Assembly: GCA_949524905.1 (NCBI GenBank)
Contig: CATINC010000005.1
Location: 62,001-126,000, forward strand
DNA from: Opitutia bacterium UBA7350
GTDB lineage: Bacteria; Verrucomicrobiota; Verrucomicrobiia; Opitutales; Coraliomargaritaceae
Reading direction: 5' to 3'
Length of the DNA stretch: 64,000 nt
This document shows positions 14,839 through 25,949 of the stretch, one piece after another. How positions within the stretch are numbered: position 1 is the first letter of the stretch; each line of letters opens with the position of its first letter. The notes beneath the pieces are model-generated. The model was not told the origin of the DNA. It searched no databases and saw only the letters and a program-made list of their open reading frames with translations. The position numbers and the translations under genes were made by a program.

Positions 14839-15567
14839 TTAGGTGAGCCCAGCATCATTAAAGCTATAATAGCCTAAATGCTTTGGATCAATTTCTCGGC
14901 GTCCGATAATGATATGATCAAGAAAATCAATTTGTAGAGTTTGGGCAGCCTGTTGGAGTTGGCGAGTGATGCAGATATCAGCTTTGCTGGGGGTAGGGTC
15001 ACCGCTTGGATGGTTGTGGACTCCGATGATTGCGGTGGCATTACATTTGATGGCTTCGCGGAAGACTTCACGTGGATGCACGAGGCTACTGGTGGCAGTG
15101 CCGGAAGTAATCGCTAGGTCTCGGAGCAGTCGATTTTTTCGGTCAAGGCACAAGACCCAGAATTTTTCAACGTCAAGGCCGGCAACTTGAGTGCGAAAAA
15201 ATTGAGCGACGCGTACTGGAGAATTAAATGCTTCGGTACTTGTGGCTTCATCCCAAGCGCGAATCAGCCTTTTAGTGAGTTCCATAATTGAAAGCAATTG
15301 TGCGGCTTTGACAGCGCCAATCCCGTGAACCTTGAGAAAATCCTGCATGGTCCAGTGAAGGAGCTTATCCAAAGAACCCGCTTGCTGGAGCAACTCTTTA
15401 CAAAGACTAACAATATCGATTCCACGAGGTCTGCTGCGTAACAAAATGGCCAATAACTCCGATTCGCTCAATGATGAAGCGCCTAGTTTTTCAAGCCGTT
15501 CTTGGGGTCGTTCGCTGGCAAGCATATCTTTTATGCGCACCGCTGGGTAAGTCGATTTCATTTGCAT
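14839..15567 (-). CDS. radC: RadC-family JAB/MPN domain protein
   Basis: RPQERLEKLGASSLSESELLAILLRS; JAMM motif HNHPSGDPTPSKAD. Confidence 0.95.
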   Translation of the reverse strand: MQMKSTYPAVRIKDMLASERPQERLEKLGASSLSESELLAILLRSRPRGIDIVSLCKELLQQAGSLDKLLHWTMQDFLKVHGIGAVKAAQLLSIMELTKRLIRAWDEATSTEAFNSPVRVAQFFRTQVAGLDVEKFWVLCLDRKNRLLRDLAITSGTATSSLVHPREVFREAIKCNATAIIGVHNHPSGDPTPSKADICITRQLQQAAQTLQIDFLDHIIIGRREIDPKHLGYYSFNDAGLT

Positions 15568-15649
15568 AAAAATGAATAATTATATTCATTTTGTCAAAAT
15601 AACATTCTGCGGAGCGGTCGCTCATGGGTGGCGGCACGCCTGATGGTTT

Positions 15650-16843
15650 GTGCGTGAGGATACTTTTCTAGTTGTGGCAGGTCTCGATTTTGACCATCTC
15701 ATAGAGGTGCGTTTAAAACCTGACAAACCAAGCCTCTATGGGGAAACGCTGGAAACATTGACCAAAATCCTGACGGATGGGGGACAAGCTGTGTTTCGAG
15801 CACGGCAAATCATGGATTGGCTCTACAAAAAGCGAGTGAGTGAATTCGATCTGATGATGAACTTGCCAAAGAGTCTACGTCAATGGCTGGGGGAACAGTT
15901 TTGTATCTATCCCATACGTCCGGTGCTGGATAAGCGGTCAAATGACGTTACTCAGAAATTGCTAATGGAGCTTGAAGATCGATCTTTGATTGAGACAGTT
16001 TTGATTCGTGCGCCGCAGGAGGGAGTCGGGGTAGAGCAATCACGTAAAACGGTCTGTGTTTCCATTCAAGTGGGTTGCGCTTATGGATGTCGTTTTTGTG
16101 CCTCTGGCTTGGCGGGCTTTAAACGCAACCTGCATGCCTCGGAAGTGGTGGCTCAGTTGATGCATATTTGCCGTATGGAGGATGCGCACACACCTCGGGC
16201 GGATGCAGCAATCGCATCTTTTGATAATATCGTCTTTATGGGCATGGGCGAACCGTTGGCGAATTATGATGCTCTGGTGCGCGCCATCCAGATTTTAAAT
16301 GCGGATTGGGGACTGCATTTTGGTGCTCGCCGTATCACAGTTTCAACTTCGGGGTTAGCGCCGCAAATTCTAAAACTGGCAGATGAGGGAGTGGCCGTGC
16401 GACTGGCGATTTCGCTTCACGGAGCAACCAATGAAGTGCGAGATCAAATCATGCCGATTAATAAAAAGTATCCGCTCGAGGTTTTGCTCCCAGCGGCAAA
16501 GGCTTTTCAAGAGAAGCATGGGCGTATGCTAACGCTCGAGTTTATTCTGATTGAGGGGATCAACGACGACCTCGAACAGGCGCGTGAACTTGCCAAGATC
16601 GCCTACGACTTACACGCACACGTAAACTGCATTCCTTATAATAAAGTGGAGGGTCTGGAGTGGAAGCGCCCCAGTATGAGACGCCAGGATACTTTTGTTA
16701 AGGTGCTTCGCGAGGCGGGCGTTTCGGTTACGATCCGTCGGGAGAAAGGCCATGATATCAACGCCGCATGCGGGCAGTTGCGGCTAAAAACAGAAAAGAC
16801 ACTTGCCAGGTCTGAACCTAAACCCGGGAATCCTTTTAATTAG
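15650..16843 (+). CDS. rlmN: 23S rRNA/tRNA adenine C2-methyltransferase (radical SAM)
   Basis: CAYGCRFCASG radical SAM motif, FMGMGEPLANYDALVRAI, NCIPYNKVEG; exact start uncertain (GTG). Confidence 0.95.
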   Translation: MREDTFLVVAGLDFDHLIEVRLKPDKPSLYGETLETLTKILTDGGQAVFRARQIMDWLYKKRVSEFDLMMNLPKSLRQWLGEQFCIYPIRPVLDKRSNDVTQKLLMELEDRSLIETVLIRAPQEGVGVEQSRKTVCVSIQVGCAYGCRFCASGLAGFKRNLHASEVVAQLMHICRMEDAHTPRADAAIASFDNIVFMGMGEPLANYDALVRAIQILNADWGLHFGARRITVSTSGLAPQILKLADEGVAVRLAISLHGATNEVRDQIMPINKKYPLEVLLPAAKAFQEKHGRMLTLEFILIEGINDDLEQARELAKIAYDLHAHVNCIPYNKVEGLEWKRPSMRRQDTFVKVLREAGVSVTIRREKGHDINAACGQLRLKTEKTLARSEPKPGNPFN

Positions 16844-16861
16844 GTCAGCTTAATGGGCACA

Positions 16862-16891
16862 AAAAACCCTCGACTTGCGTCGAGGGTTTTT
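16862..16891. terminator. Bidirectional intrinsic terminator between rlmN and tRNA-Met
   Basis: aaaaaCCCTCGAC-ttgc-GTCGAGGGttttt, A- and T-tracts on both sides. Confidence 0.9.
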
Positions 16892-16894
16892 AAA

Positions 16895-16971
<77 letters not shown>

Positions 16972-17047
16972 GTAAAGTCTTGAGGTGAATCGATTAATGA
17001 ATCACTCAGAGACACGGCTGTAAAGCCTTTATTGCGACCAGTGGGCG

Positions 17048-18286
17048 CTACAAGAAGGGAACTGGGTCAAATTTATCGCCAAGAATCTGTTGGGCATCTG
17101 CCTGAAGCCATTTGTCGAGGACAGTGTTATAGATGCCGCGGAAGTCGGTGGTGTATTGGAGGTCTTCTTTAGGGTCTAGGTTGAGATCGGGGCGTTGCCC
17201 AAGAACGCCACCTTTGACGTCTCGGCCCATGACAAAGAGAGGGGCTGCGGTCCCGTGGTCGGTGCCGGCGCTTCCATTTTCGTCGGCTCGGCGGCCAAAT
17301 TCTGAGAACGTCATCGTGAGTACCTGGTCGTCGCGCTTGTTGGCTTTGAGGTCTTTTTGGAAAGCTGCCATAGAATTGGCAAGGTCGCCGAGGAGTTGAG
17401 CGTGTTTGTTGAGTTGATTGGCATGGGTATCGTATCCGGTTTGGGAAACGTAATATACGCGAGTTTCCATATCGGCATGAATGAGGGCAGCAATGCGCTT
17501 GAGTGATTGGCCGAGATTGCTGGGGGGGTATTTTACCTGTGTCTTGTATTGAGCGAGGTATTTCTCGACGCGGCGTTCGGTGACCAGGGTATTCATCATC
17601 GTCTGCTGGAGATAAGAGGTTGAACCTTCAACGTGAGGTTCGTTTAGAAGGGTTTCGTAGGCAATTTCTGAAGCAGACTTTCGGCGCTTAAAACTTCCAC
17701 TGGAACGCATCCCAAAAATAGAGGCGGGTTCATCGGTGAGATAGCTTTGAGGAATGATGTCGCCGATGTGAACGGCGGAGGGGTCGGCGTCTTCAGGTTT
17801 GCCCGAGCAATTGTTATCAAGGTAGCGCCCGAGCCAACCGGTGTTGCTATAGGCATCACTATCTGTGGCGGTTTCCCAAATTTCAGTTGAGCGGAAGTGG
17901 CTACGGCTTGGATTGGGGTATCCTACATTTTGAATGATGGAAAGGTTGTCATCCTCTAGAAGGTTACGAAAAGAACCCAAGGCAGGATGGAGGGCAAGGT
18001 GGTCCTCTACTGGATGGATATTATCGCGAATGGATAGGTTGGGTCGTAAGCGGAAGTAATTGTCATCGGTAAAGGGAATGAGGGTGTTGAGCCCATCATT
18101 TCCTCCCCCGAGTTGTATAATGACGAGGATAGGTCGGTCGCGTTCAGGGCCTGGGTTTTGAGCGTGGGCACTGCGAGTAAGGAAGGCGGGAGCAAAGCTG
18201 CTGAAGGCGAGGAAGCCGAGGCCGCCGCCGGCACTTTGCCGAATGAATTCTCGACGGGTCAGAGGGGGAGGCAGTTTTGGATTCAT
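17048..18286 (-). CDS. DUF1501 family protein with Tat-type signal
   Basis: TRREFIRQSAGGGLGFLAFSSFAPAFL Tat signal; VIIQLGGGNDGLNTLIPF, SEFGRRADENGSAGTDHGTAAPLFVMG. Confidence 0.9.
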   Translation of the reverse strand: MNPKLPPPLTRREFIRQSAGGGLGFLAFSSFAPAFLTRSAHAQNPGPERDRPILVIIQLGGGNDGLNTLIPFTDDNYFRLRPNLSIRDNIHPVEDHLALHPALGSFRNLLEDDNLSIIQNVGYPNPSRSHFRSTEIWETATDSDAYSNTGWLGRYLDNNCSGKPEDADPSAVHIGDIIPQSYLTDEPASIFGMRSSGSFKRRKSASEIAYETLLNEPHVEGSTSYLQQTMMNTLVTERRVEKYLAQYKTQVKYPPSNLGQSLKRIAALIHADMETRVYYVSQTGYDTHANQLNKHAQLLGDLANSMAAFQKDLKANKRDDQVLTMTFSEFGRRADENGSAGTDHGTAAPLFVMGRDVKGGVLGQRPDLNLDPKEDLQYTTDFRGIYNTVLDKWLQADAQQILGDKFDPVPFL

Positions 18287-18306
18287 GAGAATGGGCAGGG
18301 GTGGAA

Positions 18307-19812
18307 TTAACAGAGGTTGTAGGCCGGTGACTGTAGGAGCCCGATAATAGTATTACGAAGATTCCAATAGTTTTTTGGATTCCCTTTGTTGAGGAGCATA
18401 ACAAGGGTCGCGCGATAATTCTCGCGAGAGAGTTCGGTAATAAAGTAGTTGATAAGTAGGTCAGCAAGAGCTTCAGGTTCAAGTTCCAATAGGGTATTTA
18501 AGCGATCCTTAGAGACTTGAAAATTTGCATAGTTATTTTCAAGAGCTGTTTTGAGGGTGCGCTGATCATTACCGTTTAGATTATTTTCATCAATCGGGGT
18601 GAAGAGGTAGTCAACCAATTGGCGACGACCGCTAATGGTGGTGGCATTAATCCAGTTTTGCCCATAGAGCCAGCCTCGGACATTGGGTGGATTGTAGAAA
18701 TTCTGACCCATGGTGCGCATGGAATGGAGGGTGCGGCCAGCGAAGGGAGTTACGTCGATACGTAAATCTTGGCAAAGCCCAAGGTAGAACTGGATGGGGC
18801 TTTTGATGAGATTTCCACGGTAGACTGGATGAAAGAAAAGTCTGCTTTGGAAGAAAGTTTGAATTAGGAATTTAAGATCGTAGTTATTAGATGCCCAGAG
18901 GTCGCCTAAGGCTTGAATATAATCTGGGTGAGGAAGCTCGTTATCCGTTAGATAAAATTTCATGAGTTCCTGAATTAAATAGGTACGCGCAGCGGGTTGC
19001 TCAAAGGCGAGATCAATAACGTCATCGCCATCCCATGGACCTTTTTTTCCGAAGACGGACTTTTCGGACTTGTCGTGAATTCTCGGAATGTGGGTGTATT
19101 CCGTGCGTTTTTTAATACGATAGCCGGTAAATGCGCGGGCGGCTTCTTTGATATCGTCTTCGGTGTAGTTGCCTTCGCCAAGAATAAAGAGTTCAAAAAG
19201 TTCGCGAGCAAAGTTTTCGTTGGGTTTTTTTGCAGAGCTAAGGTTTAGATCAAGGTAGCGAATCATGGAGGGTTCACGACTCACACGTTTACAAAGTTCG
19301 GGGTATTTGAGATGAATGCCCTCACGTAAGGTTTGTTCAAAATTAAAGAGAAGGAAGGGTTCGCGAATTTTGCGTTGCTCAACTACAAAGATATCATGCA
19401 GGAAAGTAACAAATTTTTCTTGCGGTGCATGGGCCTCGTCACGAGCAAAGCGATACCATTGGACGGCATACTCGCGGAAGAGGTGCTCTCCTTCGCGACG
19501 AATATCTCTTTGCGCTAAACGGCGCTCCTTACTGTCTTTTAAGCGAGCGGCTTGCGTGCTGCGCTCAAAGTACTCGCGTTCATATTTAGCAAGTTCAGCA
19601 CTTTTTGGAAGGGTGCTAGTGGGTTTAAAAGCTCCTTCGATCGTTTTAGTAACAGTGCCGTTGAGCGCCTGCTTTACCCTTGCAGGGTTGGCGGAATATC
19701 CCATGCGGCGAAATAAATGAGCGGCCGTCTCGGCATTCCAGTGTGATAAGGGGAGCGGTTTCCATGCATCCTTTACTGGAAAGTTTTCTGGGCTTGGCTT
19801 GGCGTAGGACAT
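18307..19812 (-). CDS. DUF1800 family protein
   Basis: AAHLFRRMGYSANPARV, NFARELFELFILGEGNYTEDDIKEAARAFTGYRI, NPPNVRGWLYGQNWIN. Confidence 0.92.
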   Translation of the reverse strand: MSYAKPSPENFPVKDAWKPLPLSHWNAETAAHLFRRMGYSANPARVKQALNGTVTKTIEGAFKPTSTLPKSAELAKYEREYFERSTQAARLKDSKERRLAQRDIRREGEHLFREYAVQWYRFARDEAHAPQEKFVTFLHDIFVVEQRKIREPFLLFNFEQTLREGIHLKYPELCKRVSREPSMIRYLDLNLSSAKKPNENFARELFELFILGEGNYTEDDIKEAARAFTGYRIKKRTEYTHIPRIHDKSEKSVFGKKGPWDGDDVIDLAFEQPAARTYLIQELMKFYLTDNELPHPDYIQALGDLWASNNYDLKFLIQTFFQSRLFFHPVYRGNLIKSPIQFYLGLCQDLRIDVTPFAGRTLHSMRTMGQNFYNPPNVRGWLYGQNWINATTISGRRQLVDYLFTPIDENNLNGNDQRTLKTALENNYANFQVSKDRLNTLLELEPEALADLLINYFITELSRENYRATLVMLLNKGNPKNYWNLRNTIIGLLQSPAYNLC

Positions 19813-19933
19813 TAAAAATGAGACATTTTACAGTAGATAGTTATTTTTTCACAATAGTTTCAAAAAAATATAATGTTAAGTCAGCATAATTTTTCGCTTC
19901 CCCTTTTAGCTAGGGTGGTTGTGATGCCTTTCT

Positions 19934-21166
19934 ATGCCTTGGTATTTTTACCACGCTTTAAAGCAATTGTTCCCTAGCGGGCGCTGCATCTCCTTTTTTT
20001 CCCTTTTGTCGATTTTGGGAGTCACACTGGGAGTATGTGTCTTGATCATTGTGCAGAGCGTGATGAACGGCTTTGGAGAAAATATACGTTCTCGGATTGT
20101 ACAAACGCATGGAGATATTCGCATAAAGAGTGGGGGAATGGTGGATGATTGGGAATCTCTGCAATTGAGCCTAGAGGCCCACAAAATGGTCATGGGAGCA
20201 GCACCCTTTGCGGAAGGTGTCATTATGTTGCAGTACCAAAATAGACCTTTATTCCCGGCAGTGCGTGGAATTGATCCCATCGAGGAGGCTAAGGTAATTC
20301 CGATGCAGAAGTTTTTAACCCTTGGATCATTTGATGATTTTGATGACCGCGGAGTTTTTCTGGGTGAAGGTTTAGCTTATAGCTTACAGGTTTTGCCGGG
20401 AGCTACGGTTGAAGTTTTTACTCCGCTGATGCTGCAAGCCCTCAAAGAGGACGAAGTGCTTTTACCGCGTGAATTTAAGGTGCTGGGTTTCTTTCGGACG
20501 GGTTCTCCAGCGGTGGATGGCAATACCATGATCACAACTTTAAGAGTGATGCAGGAGCTTTACGGAATGGGTGATCATGTGCACGGTATGGCGATACGCT
20601 TGAGGCCGGGTGCGGACGCGCCATTGGTGAGCAAGGAATTGGAGGCGCAGGTATTAACTCCGGACTTAGATGCGGTGAGTTGGCAGGAAGCCAATGAGGA
20701 TTTTCTTTTTGTGATCGAGCAGGAGAAATTGGTAATTTCCTTTATTATTATATTTATCATTTTGGTAGCGTGTTTTTCGATTGCGGTTGCCCTGATGATG
20801 GCGGTTTTACGAAAAACCCGAGAGATTGGTCTTCTGGTTGCAATGGGAGCACCGCCACGCCAAGTCGCAGCTAGCTTTTGCTTGCAAGGTATGGTGATTG
20901 GGGTGGTTGGCACGATGCTGGGTATTGCACTTGCCTTTTTAGCACTGCACTACCGAGTTCAAATAATGGGTTGTTATGCGAGTGTGACGGGTAGCCAGAT
21001 CAATTTCCTTGGGATTTATGACGTCTATCAATTACCGGTGCATTATTTAGCCAGTGACTTTATCGTGGTAACGGTATTTGCGCTGGTTGTTTCAACATTG
21101 GCAGGGCTGGTTCCAGCTATTCGGGCGGCACGCTTGCGTCCAGCGGAGGCATTGCGCAGTGAGTAA
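19934..21166 (+). CDS. LolC/LolE-type ABC transporter permease
   Basis: FtsX-like permease: four hydrophobic segments, [18 protein letters not shown]-like loop ([22 protein letters not shown]). Confidence 0.88.
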   Translation: MPWYFYHALKQLFPSGRCISFFSLLSILGVTLGVCVLIIVQSVMNGFGENIRSRIVQTHGDIRIKSGGMVDDWESLQLSLEAHKMVMGAAPFAEGVIMLQYQNRPLFPAVRGIDPIEEAKVIPMQKFLTLGSFDDFDDRGVFLGEGLAYSLQVLPGATVEVFTPLMLQALKEDEVLLPREFKVLGFFRTGSPAVDGNTMITTLRVMQELYGMGDHVHGMAIRLRPGADAPLVSKELEAQVLTPDLDAVSWQEANEDFLFVIEQEKLVISFIIIFIILVACFSIAVALMMAVLRKTREIGLLVAMGAPPRQVAASFCLQGMVIGVVGTMLGIALAFLALHYRVQIMGCYASVTGSQINFLGIYDVYQLPVHYLASDFIVVTVFALVVSTLAGLVPAIRAARLRPAEALRSE

Positions 21167-21851
21167 TTTAACGATAAATTCTGATCTTATCTTAAAAGCC
21201 AGCGGCTTGTCGAAAGTGTTTCTGGGAGGTGACGCTTCGATCCCAGTACTTCAGGGCGTTGATTTTGCCATTAGAAGGGGTGAGAGTGTCAGCATACGTG
21301 GGGAATCCGGTTGTGGGAAATCTACGCTCCTCAATATAATGTCTGGTTTGGAAAAGGCGGATGCTGGAATTTTGGTTTGGGACGAGCAGGTGATTACCCA
21401 TCAATCAATGTCAAAGCTCGCTCAAATACGTTCCCGTTTAATGGGTTTTGTTTTTCAAGCCTATTACCTTGCACCGGAATTAAATGCCTTAGAGAATGTA
21501 TTGCTGGGCGCGCGTATCGCTGGTCGTTTGACGCAGAGGCATCGTGAGCGCGCAATTACTCTGCTTAAACGTGTTGGCATGGGAGCGCGCCTACAGCATC
21601 CATCGACTAAGCTTTCGGGTGGTGAACGTCAGCGCGTGGCGGTTGCGCGCGCACTTATCAATGACCCACCGCTTATATTGGCTGATGAACCAACTGGTAA
21701 TCTCGATGAGGCTACTGGAAGGGCGGTCATGGATCTTTTGCTGGATTTAGTTGCAGAGGAAGGCAAAAGCTTGATTTTAGTAACACACAATCCGGAATTT
21801 GCAGAGCAGGTTGACCTTGCCCTAACCTTACACCTGGGAAAGCTAAGTTGA
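21159..21851 (+). CDS. LolD-type ABC transporter ATP-binding protein
   Basis: Walker [13 protein letters not shown], signature [15 protein letters not shown], Walker [16 protein letters not shown] start overlapping the permease stop. Confidence 0.92.
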   Translation: MSNLTINSDLILKASGLSKVFLGGDASIPVLQGVDFAIRRGESVSIRGESGCGKSTLLNIMSGLEKADAGILVWDEQVITHQSMSKLAQIRSRLMGFVFQAYYLAPELNALENVLLGARIAGRLTQRHRERAITLLKRVGMGARLQHPSTKLSGGERQRVAVARALINDPPLILADEPTGNLDEATGRAVMDLLLDLVAEEGKSLILVTHNPEFAEQVDLALTLHLGKLS

Positions 21852-21934
21852 GCTTGTCTGCGATCGCAGTGGTTAGGGCACAAAAAATCCCGCGTCTATT
21901 AAGATCGCGAGACTTTTGATGTGTTACGCGTTAA

Positions 21935-22186
21935 TTAAACAGCGACCTCAATCACATTAACCTTTCGGTGGGCTCTGTCGAAATCGACTTTGCCGTTCTT
22001 TAATGCAAAGAGGGTGTGGTCGTTGCCCATGCCAACATTCTGACCGGGGTGGTAGCGAGTACCGCGTTGGCGCAGAATTATGTTGCCTGCGGTGACGGCT
22101 TCGCCGCCAAATTTTTTAACACCCAGACGCTTGGCGTTGCTATCGCGTCCGTTTTTTGAAGTTCCTTGTCCTTTTTTATGTGACAT
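21935..22186 (-). CDS. rpmA: 50S ribosomal protein L27
   Basis: [48 protein letters not shown]. Confidence 0.98.
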   Translation of the reverse strand: MSHKKGQGTSKNGRDSNAKRLGVKKFGGEAVTAGNIILRQRGTRYHPGQNVGMGNDHTLFALKNGKVDFDRAHRKVNVIEVAV

Positions 22187-22211
22187 TTGCTAGGTTTCCT
22201 AAGTTGTGGAT

Positions 22212-22526
22212 TTATCCGTTTATCGATTCAATTTTAATGACGGAAAGGTGTTGGCGATGACCGCGGCGGCGTTTGTAGCCTTGGCGACGTTTCTTTTTGA
22301 AAACGGTAATCTTTTTATCCTTCTTGTTTTCTAAAACGGTTGCTGTTACGCTCGCGCCTTCGATGAGTGGGGTACCAAAGCGGGTATCTTCACCCTCACC
22401 TAGCATGAGAATTTCTTCGATGCTGACGGTGTCGCCGGCTTTGGTTTCTGGGTAGGCGTTTACCTTGAGGATGTCGCCTTTAGTTACGGTGAATTGTCGG
22501 CCTTGTGTTCGAATAGTCGCTTTCAT
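22212..22526 (-). CDS. rplU: 50S ribosomal protein L21
   Basis: [22 protein letters not shown]..., [33 protein letters not shown]. Confidence 0.97.
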   Translation of the reverse strand: MKATIRTQGRQFTVTKGDILKVNAYPETKAGDTVSIEEILMLGEGEDTRFGTPLIEGASVTATVLENKKDKKITVFKKKRRQGYKRRRGHRQHLSVIKIESING

Positions 22527-22654
22527 GGGAAAAGCGTTGTAGCAAAGCACTCCGGTGGCTGAAATCAAGCAGAATTTCGTTTATTTTATCGTAACAATTC
22601 GTTGTGGGCTTGCCATAGTGTCTTCAAGTCTCAATTCTGTCTCAATAAGAGTGC

Positions 22655-23149
22655 ATGGTTAATCCAAATAGTAAGTCAGACGAAGTCCATAATACCTTCC
22701 GGGAATTCCTGAGTAGTAAGGGTCTGCGGATCACCAATCAGCGACTCGCAATCTTCGATGCAGCCTTCCAGCACGAGGATCATTTTACCGCAGAGGAACT
22801 ATTGGTTGCGGCACGTGCTATTGATGACACGGTATCGCGAGCAACCGTTTACCGCGCTCTGCCTATTTTAACCGAAAGTGGTTTGATTCGTGAAGTTGAT
22901 GTTGGCCGTGATTATAAATTCTACATGGCGAACAAAAACGCTAATACCTTTAAGGCGCAGGTCATTTGCGTGGAAACAGATAAAATTTTTGAAATTGATG
23001 CTCCTTTTATGGAATGGTACGGTAAGACCGTGGCCGAAAAGTTGGGCATGGAGGTGGTGAGCCAACGCTTACAGGTAATGGCGCGTTGCAAGGATGGACA
23101 CAAGCTCGAGCGTGACCAAGATGCTGACCGAGCAAGAGAGAATTCTTAA
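22655..23149 (+). CDS. Fur-family transcriptional regulator (divergent metal-binding region)
   Basis: w[53 protein letters not shown]; HHxHxxCxxC motif absent. Confidence 0.88.
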   Translation: MVNPNSKSDEVHNTFREFLSSKGLRITNQRLAIFDAAFQHEDHFTAEELLVAARAIDDTVSRATVYRALPILTESGLIREVDVGRDYKFYMANKNANTFKAQVICVETDKIFEIDAPFMEWYGKTVAEKLGMEVVSQRLQVMARCKDGHKLERDQDADRARENS

Positions 23150-23164
23150 ACGAAAACGGCTGAT

Positions 23165-23527
23165 ATGGAATCATCAAAATTTGCTTTTGAAATCGAATTT
23201 TTCGCTGATCTCCACAAGCGGATGCCACGTGACCTGAAGGTAGCAGCAATTTTGGCTCAACTCTATACCGAGTCTGGAAAAGTAGAAGAAGGTTTAAAGA
23301 TCGACCGCAAACTAGTGCGTCTTTGTCCTGAAGATCCTACAGTCCACTATAATCTGGGATGCAGTCTTGCCTTAAAGGGGCGAAAAAACGAGGCGGTTAA
23401 GGCCATTCGACATGCCATTTCATTAGGCTATCGGGATTATGATTGGATGTCCAAGGATCCTGATCTCGCAGAATTGCAAACGTACCCCGCTTTTTGCTCC
23501 TTGCTACAGGCAATCAAGCATGACTGA
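23165..23527 (+). CDS. TPR-like repeat protein
   Basis: AILAQLYTESGKVEEGLKIDRKLVRLCPEDPTVHYNLGCSLALKGRKNEAVKAIRHAISLGY. Confidence 0.75.
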   Translation: MESSKFAFEIEFFADLHKRMPRDLKVAAILAQLYTESGKVEEGLKIDRKLVRLCPEDPTVHYNLGCSLALKGRKNEAVKAIRHAISLGYRDYDWMSKDPDLAELQTYPAFCSLLQAIKHD

Positions 23528-23551
23528 TATCGGCTTAAGCCTTTGGTCTGA

Positions 23552-25831
23552 ATGCGCATGAGTGAAGCGAATTTAAAAATACCCGGCGCGGCAATCGTCG
23601 AAGTTGTGCCGCTCTCTGGCTTTGATAAATCACTCGCCTACGCTGTGCCGCCGGCTTCGCTGAAGGAGATTGAAGTTGGTTCCCTGGTGCGTATCCCGCT
23701 TCGACGCCGTAGCGAACTCGGTGTCGTTTTACGTCTGGGTACGGAGCAGGAAATCCCTCTAGGTAAACTTAAGATGCTCTATGAAGTCGTGCAGGATTAT
23801 CCCGTACTCACGGGCGAATTAATAGCGCTATATCATTGGGCACGTCATTACTACGCCACAAGCCCTGAGGCCATCCTTGAGGCTATGATTCCGCCTGCCA
23901 TTCGTCGCGGAATGCGTCCCAAGATGCGCCGCTATCTCAGCCTTGGAAGTTCTCCAGAAGTTGAAGCTCTTGCTGCACTTAAGAAACGTGCTCCCAAGCA
24001 AGCTGCCTTGTTAAATTTTATTGCTCAACAACTTAAACCACAACCGCGAGCAGCCATCCTAAAGCGTCTCAAAATCGGTGCTTCTGCCTGCGATGCCTTG
24101 GTTAAAAAAGGCTATCTTCTCGAGACGGATACTGAAGAAGCTCGTGAGGCCTACGCTGACAGCCTAGGCGAAGTCGAGACGGTTGAAGCAGCTGAAATTC
24201 GACTGACCTTAACAAGGGAGCAGTCGGTTGCGGTAAAAGCCATTACCGCAGCGATCAGCGCCGATGCCTTCAGTGTGCGCCTGCTGCATGGAGTTACTGG
24301 ATCCGGTAAGACCGAGGTCTACCTAAATGCGGTCGAGCAAGTCGTTGCTAAGGGGGGTGGGGTGGTCGTGCTCGTGCCAGAAGTTGCCCTTGCACCTCAG
24401 ACGGTGGGCCGTGTTCGTGCACGTCTAGAAGCACGTGGAGTACGAACGGTTGTTTGGCATAGCCATCTCTCAGACGGCGAACGCTATGATTCCTGGAAGG
24501 CACTCGTTAGTGGTGAAGCGCATGTTGTGGTAGGGGCACGTTCGGCGGTTTTTGCACCCGTGCAAAATTTAAAACTCATGATTGTGGACGAGGAACATGA
24601 ACCTTCATACAAACAAGAAGATAATCCACGTTATCATGGTCGAGATGTCGCGGTATACCGAGCCCATCTCGCTGGAGCAGTCTGCCTAGTTGGATCTGCG
24701 ACACCCTCGCTAGAGACCCTCTATAATGTAGAACGTGGAAAGTATGCCGTCGATCGACTCCTCAAGCGCGTAGACCATTGTGAATTACCCCGCATCCACT
24801 TGGTTGATATGCGTCGAGAAGGGCTCACTGGGCGTGCAAAGGGTTCACCCATATCTAGTATGCTTGCCGATAAGCTGGTTGACCGTTTTGAAAAGCGTGA
24901 ACAGAGCATTCTTTTTCTCAATCGGCGCGGTTTTTCGACCAGCCTCCTTTGTCCTGAATGTGGTTATGTTGCCGCCTGTAAGCATTGTAGTATTCCTAAG
25001 ACTTATCACCGTACCGACCATTCCCTTCGCTGCCATCTTTGTGGTGACGAAGAAAAAGCACCTCCGCGTTGTCCTGAGTGCCGTTCGGAGGCTATTCGGT
25101 ATCGTGGACAAGGCACTCAGCAAATTGAATCTATCGTGCAAAAGATTCTTCCACGCGCAAAGATCGTGCGTATGGACGCCGATTCCATGTCTAAAAAAAA
25201 TCTCTATCGTAAAATTCTGAACGACTTCCGCGCGGGAAAAATCGACATCTTAGTCGGCACTCAAATGATCGCTAAAGGGCTAGATTTTCCAAATGTCACC
25301 TTGGTGGGACTTATAAATGCGGATATGTCACTTCATGTAGAAGACTTTCGTGCGGCTGAACGTACCTTCCAACTCATTGTGCAGGTTTCTGGGCGAGCGG
25401 GACGCGGCGACCGGGCGGGTGAGGTCATCATTCAGACCAGCACGCCTCACGCTCCACCCGTACAGTTTGCTCGTAAATCCGACTTTGACGGCTTCCAGCT
25501 TGAGGAACTTGAACAACGTCGCGAATTTAACTATCCTCCTTTTCAACATCTTATTCGGCATCTTTTTCGTGGGCGCAATCCAGAGAAGGTCAAATTCTTC
25601 ATTGAGCAATGGGCGCGTCGGGTAGAGGAGCATTTCGGTGACCGTCTTACTGTTCGTGGACCCGCCTCCGCGCCCATCGAGAAAATTCGGGATGAATACC
25701 GTTTTCAGCTTTGGTATTTTGCTCCAAGCGCAGAGGCGGTCATCGACGAACTCACTGCTTTGCGGCAGGACTTCAAAATGGATAAATCCGTGATTGACCA
25801 GCTCGATGTCGACCCCATGCAAATGAGCTAG
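23552..25831 (+). CDS. priA: Primosomal protein N' (replication restart helicase)
   Basis: [34 protein letters not shown], zinc motifs [13 protein letters not shown] / [17 protein letters not shown]. Confidence 0.97.
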   Translation: MRMSEANLKIPGAAIVEVVPLSGFDKSLAYAVPPASLKEIEVGSLVRIPLRRRSELGVVLRLGTEQEIPLGKLKMLYEVVQDYPVLTGELIALYHWARHYYATSPEAILEAMIPPAIRRGMRPKMRRYLSLGSSPEVEALAALKKRAPKQAALLNFIAQQLKPQPRAAILKRLKIGASACDALVKKGYLLETDTEEAREAYADSLGEVETVEAAEIRLTLTREQSVAVKAITAAISADAFSVRLLHGVTGSGKTEVYLNAVEQVVAKGGGVVVLVPEVALAPQTVGRVRARLEARGVRTVVWHSHLSDGERYDSWKALVSGEAHVVVGARSAVFAPVQNLKLMIVDEEHEPSYKQEDNPRYHGRDVAVYRAHLAGAVCLVGSATPSLETLYNVERGKYAVDRLLKRVDHCELPRIHLVDMRREGLTGRAKGSPISSMLADKLVDRFEKREQSILFLNRRGFSTSLLCPECGYVAACKHCSIPKTYHRTDHSLRCHLCGDEEKAPPRCPECRSEAIRYRGQGTQQIESIVQKILPRAKIVRMDADSMSKKNLYRKILNDFRAGKIDILVGTQMIAKGLDFPNVTLVGLINADMSLHVEDFRAAERTFQLIVQVSGRAGRGDRAGEVIIQTSTPHAPPVQFARKSDFDGFQLEELEQRREFNYPPFQHLIRHLFRGRNPEKVKFFIEQWARRVEEHFGDRLTVRGPASAPIEKIRDEYRFQLWYFAPSAEAVIDELTALRQDFKMDKSVIDQLDVDPMQMS

Positions 25832-25949
25832 GCTAGCGTGGATTTTGTGAAATCGATTACCTTTATCTTTCGGATCGACAACCTACCTGAGTGCAGCCCT
25901 TTAAAGCATCGCCGCTAGTATTTCATTAAGCTCGCTTGATGGAATAATT

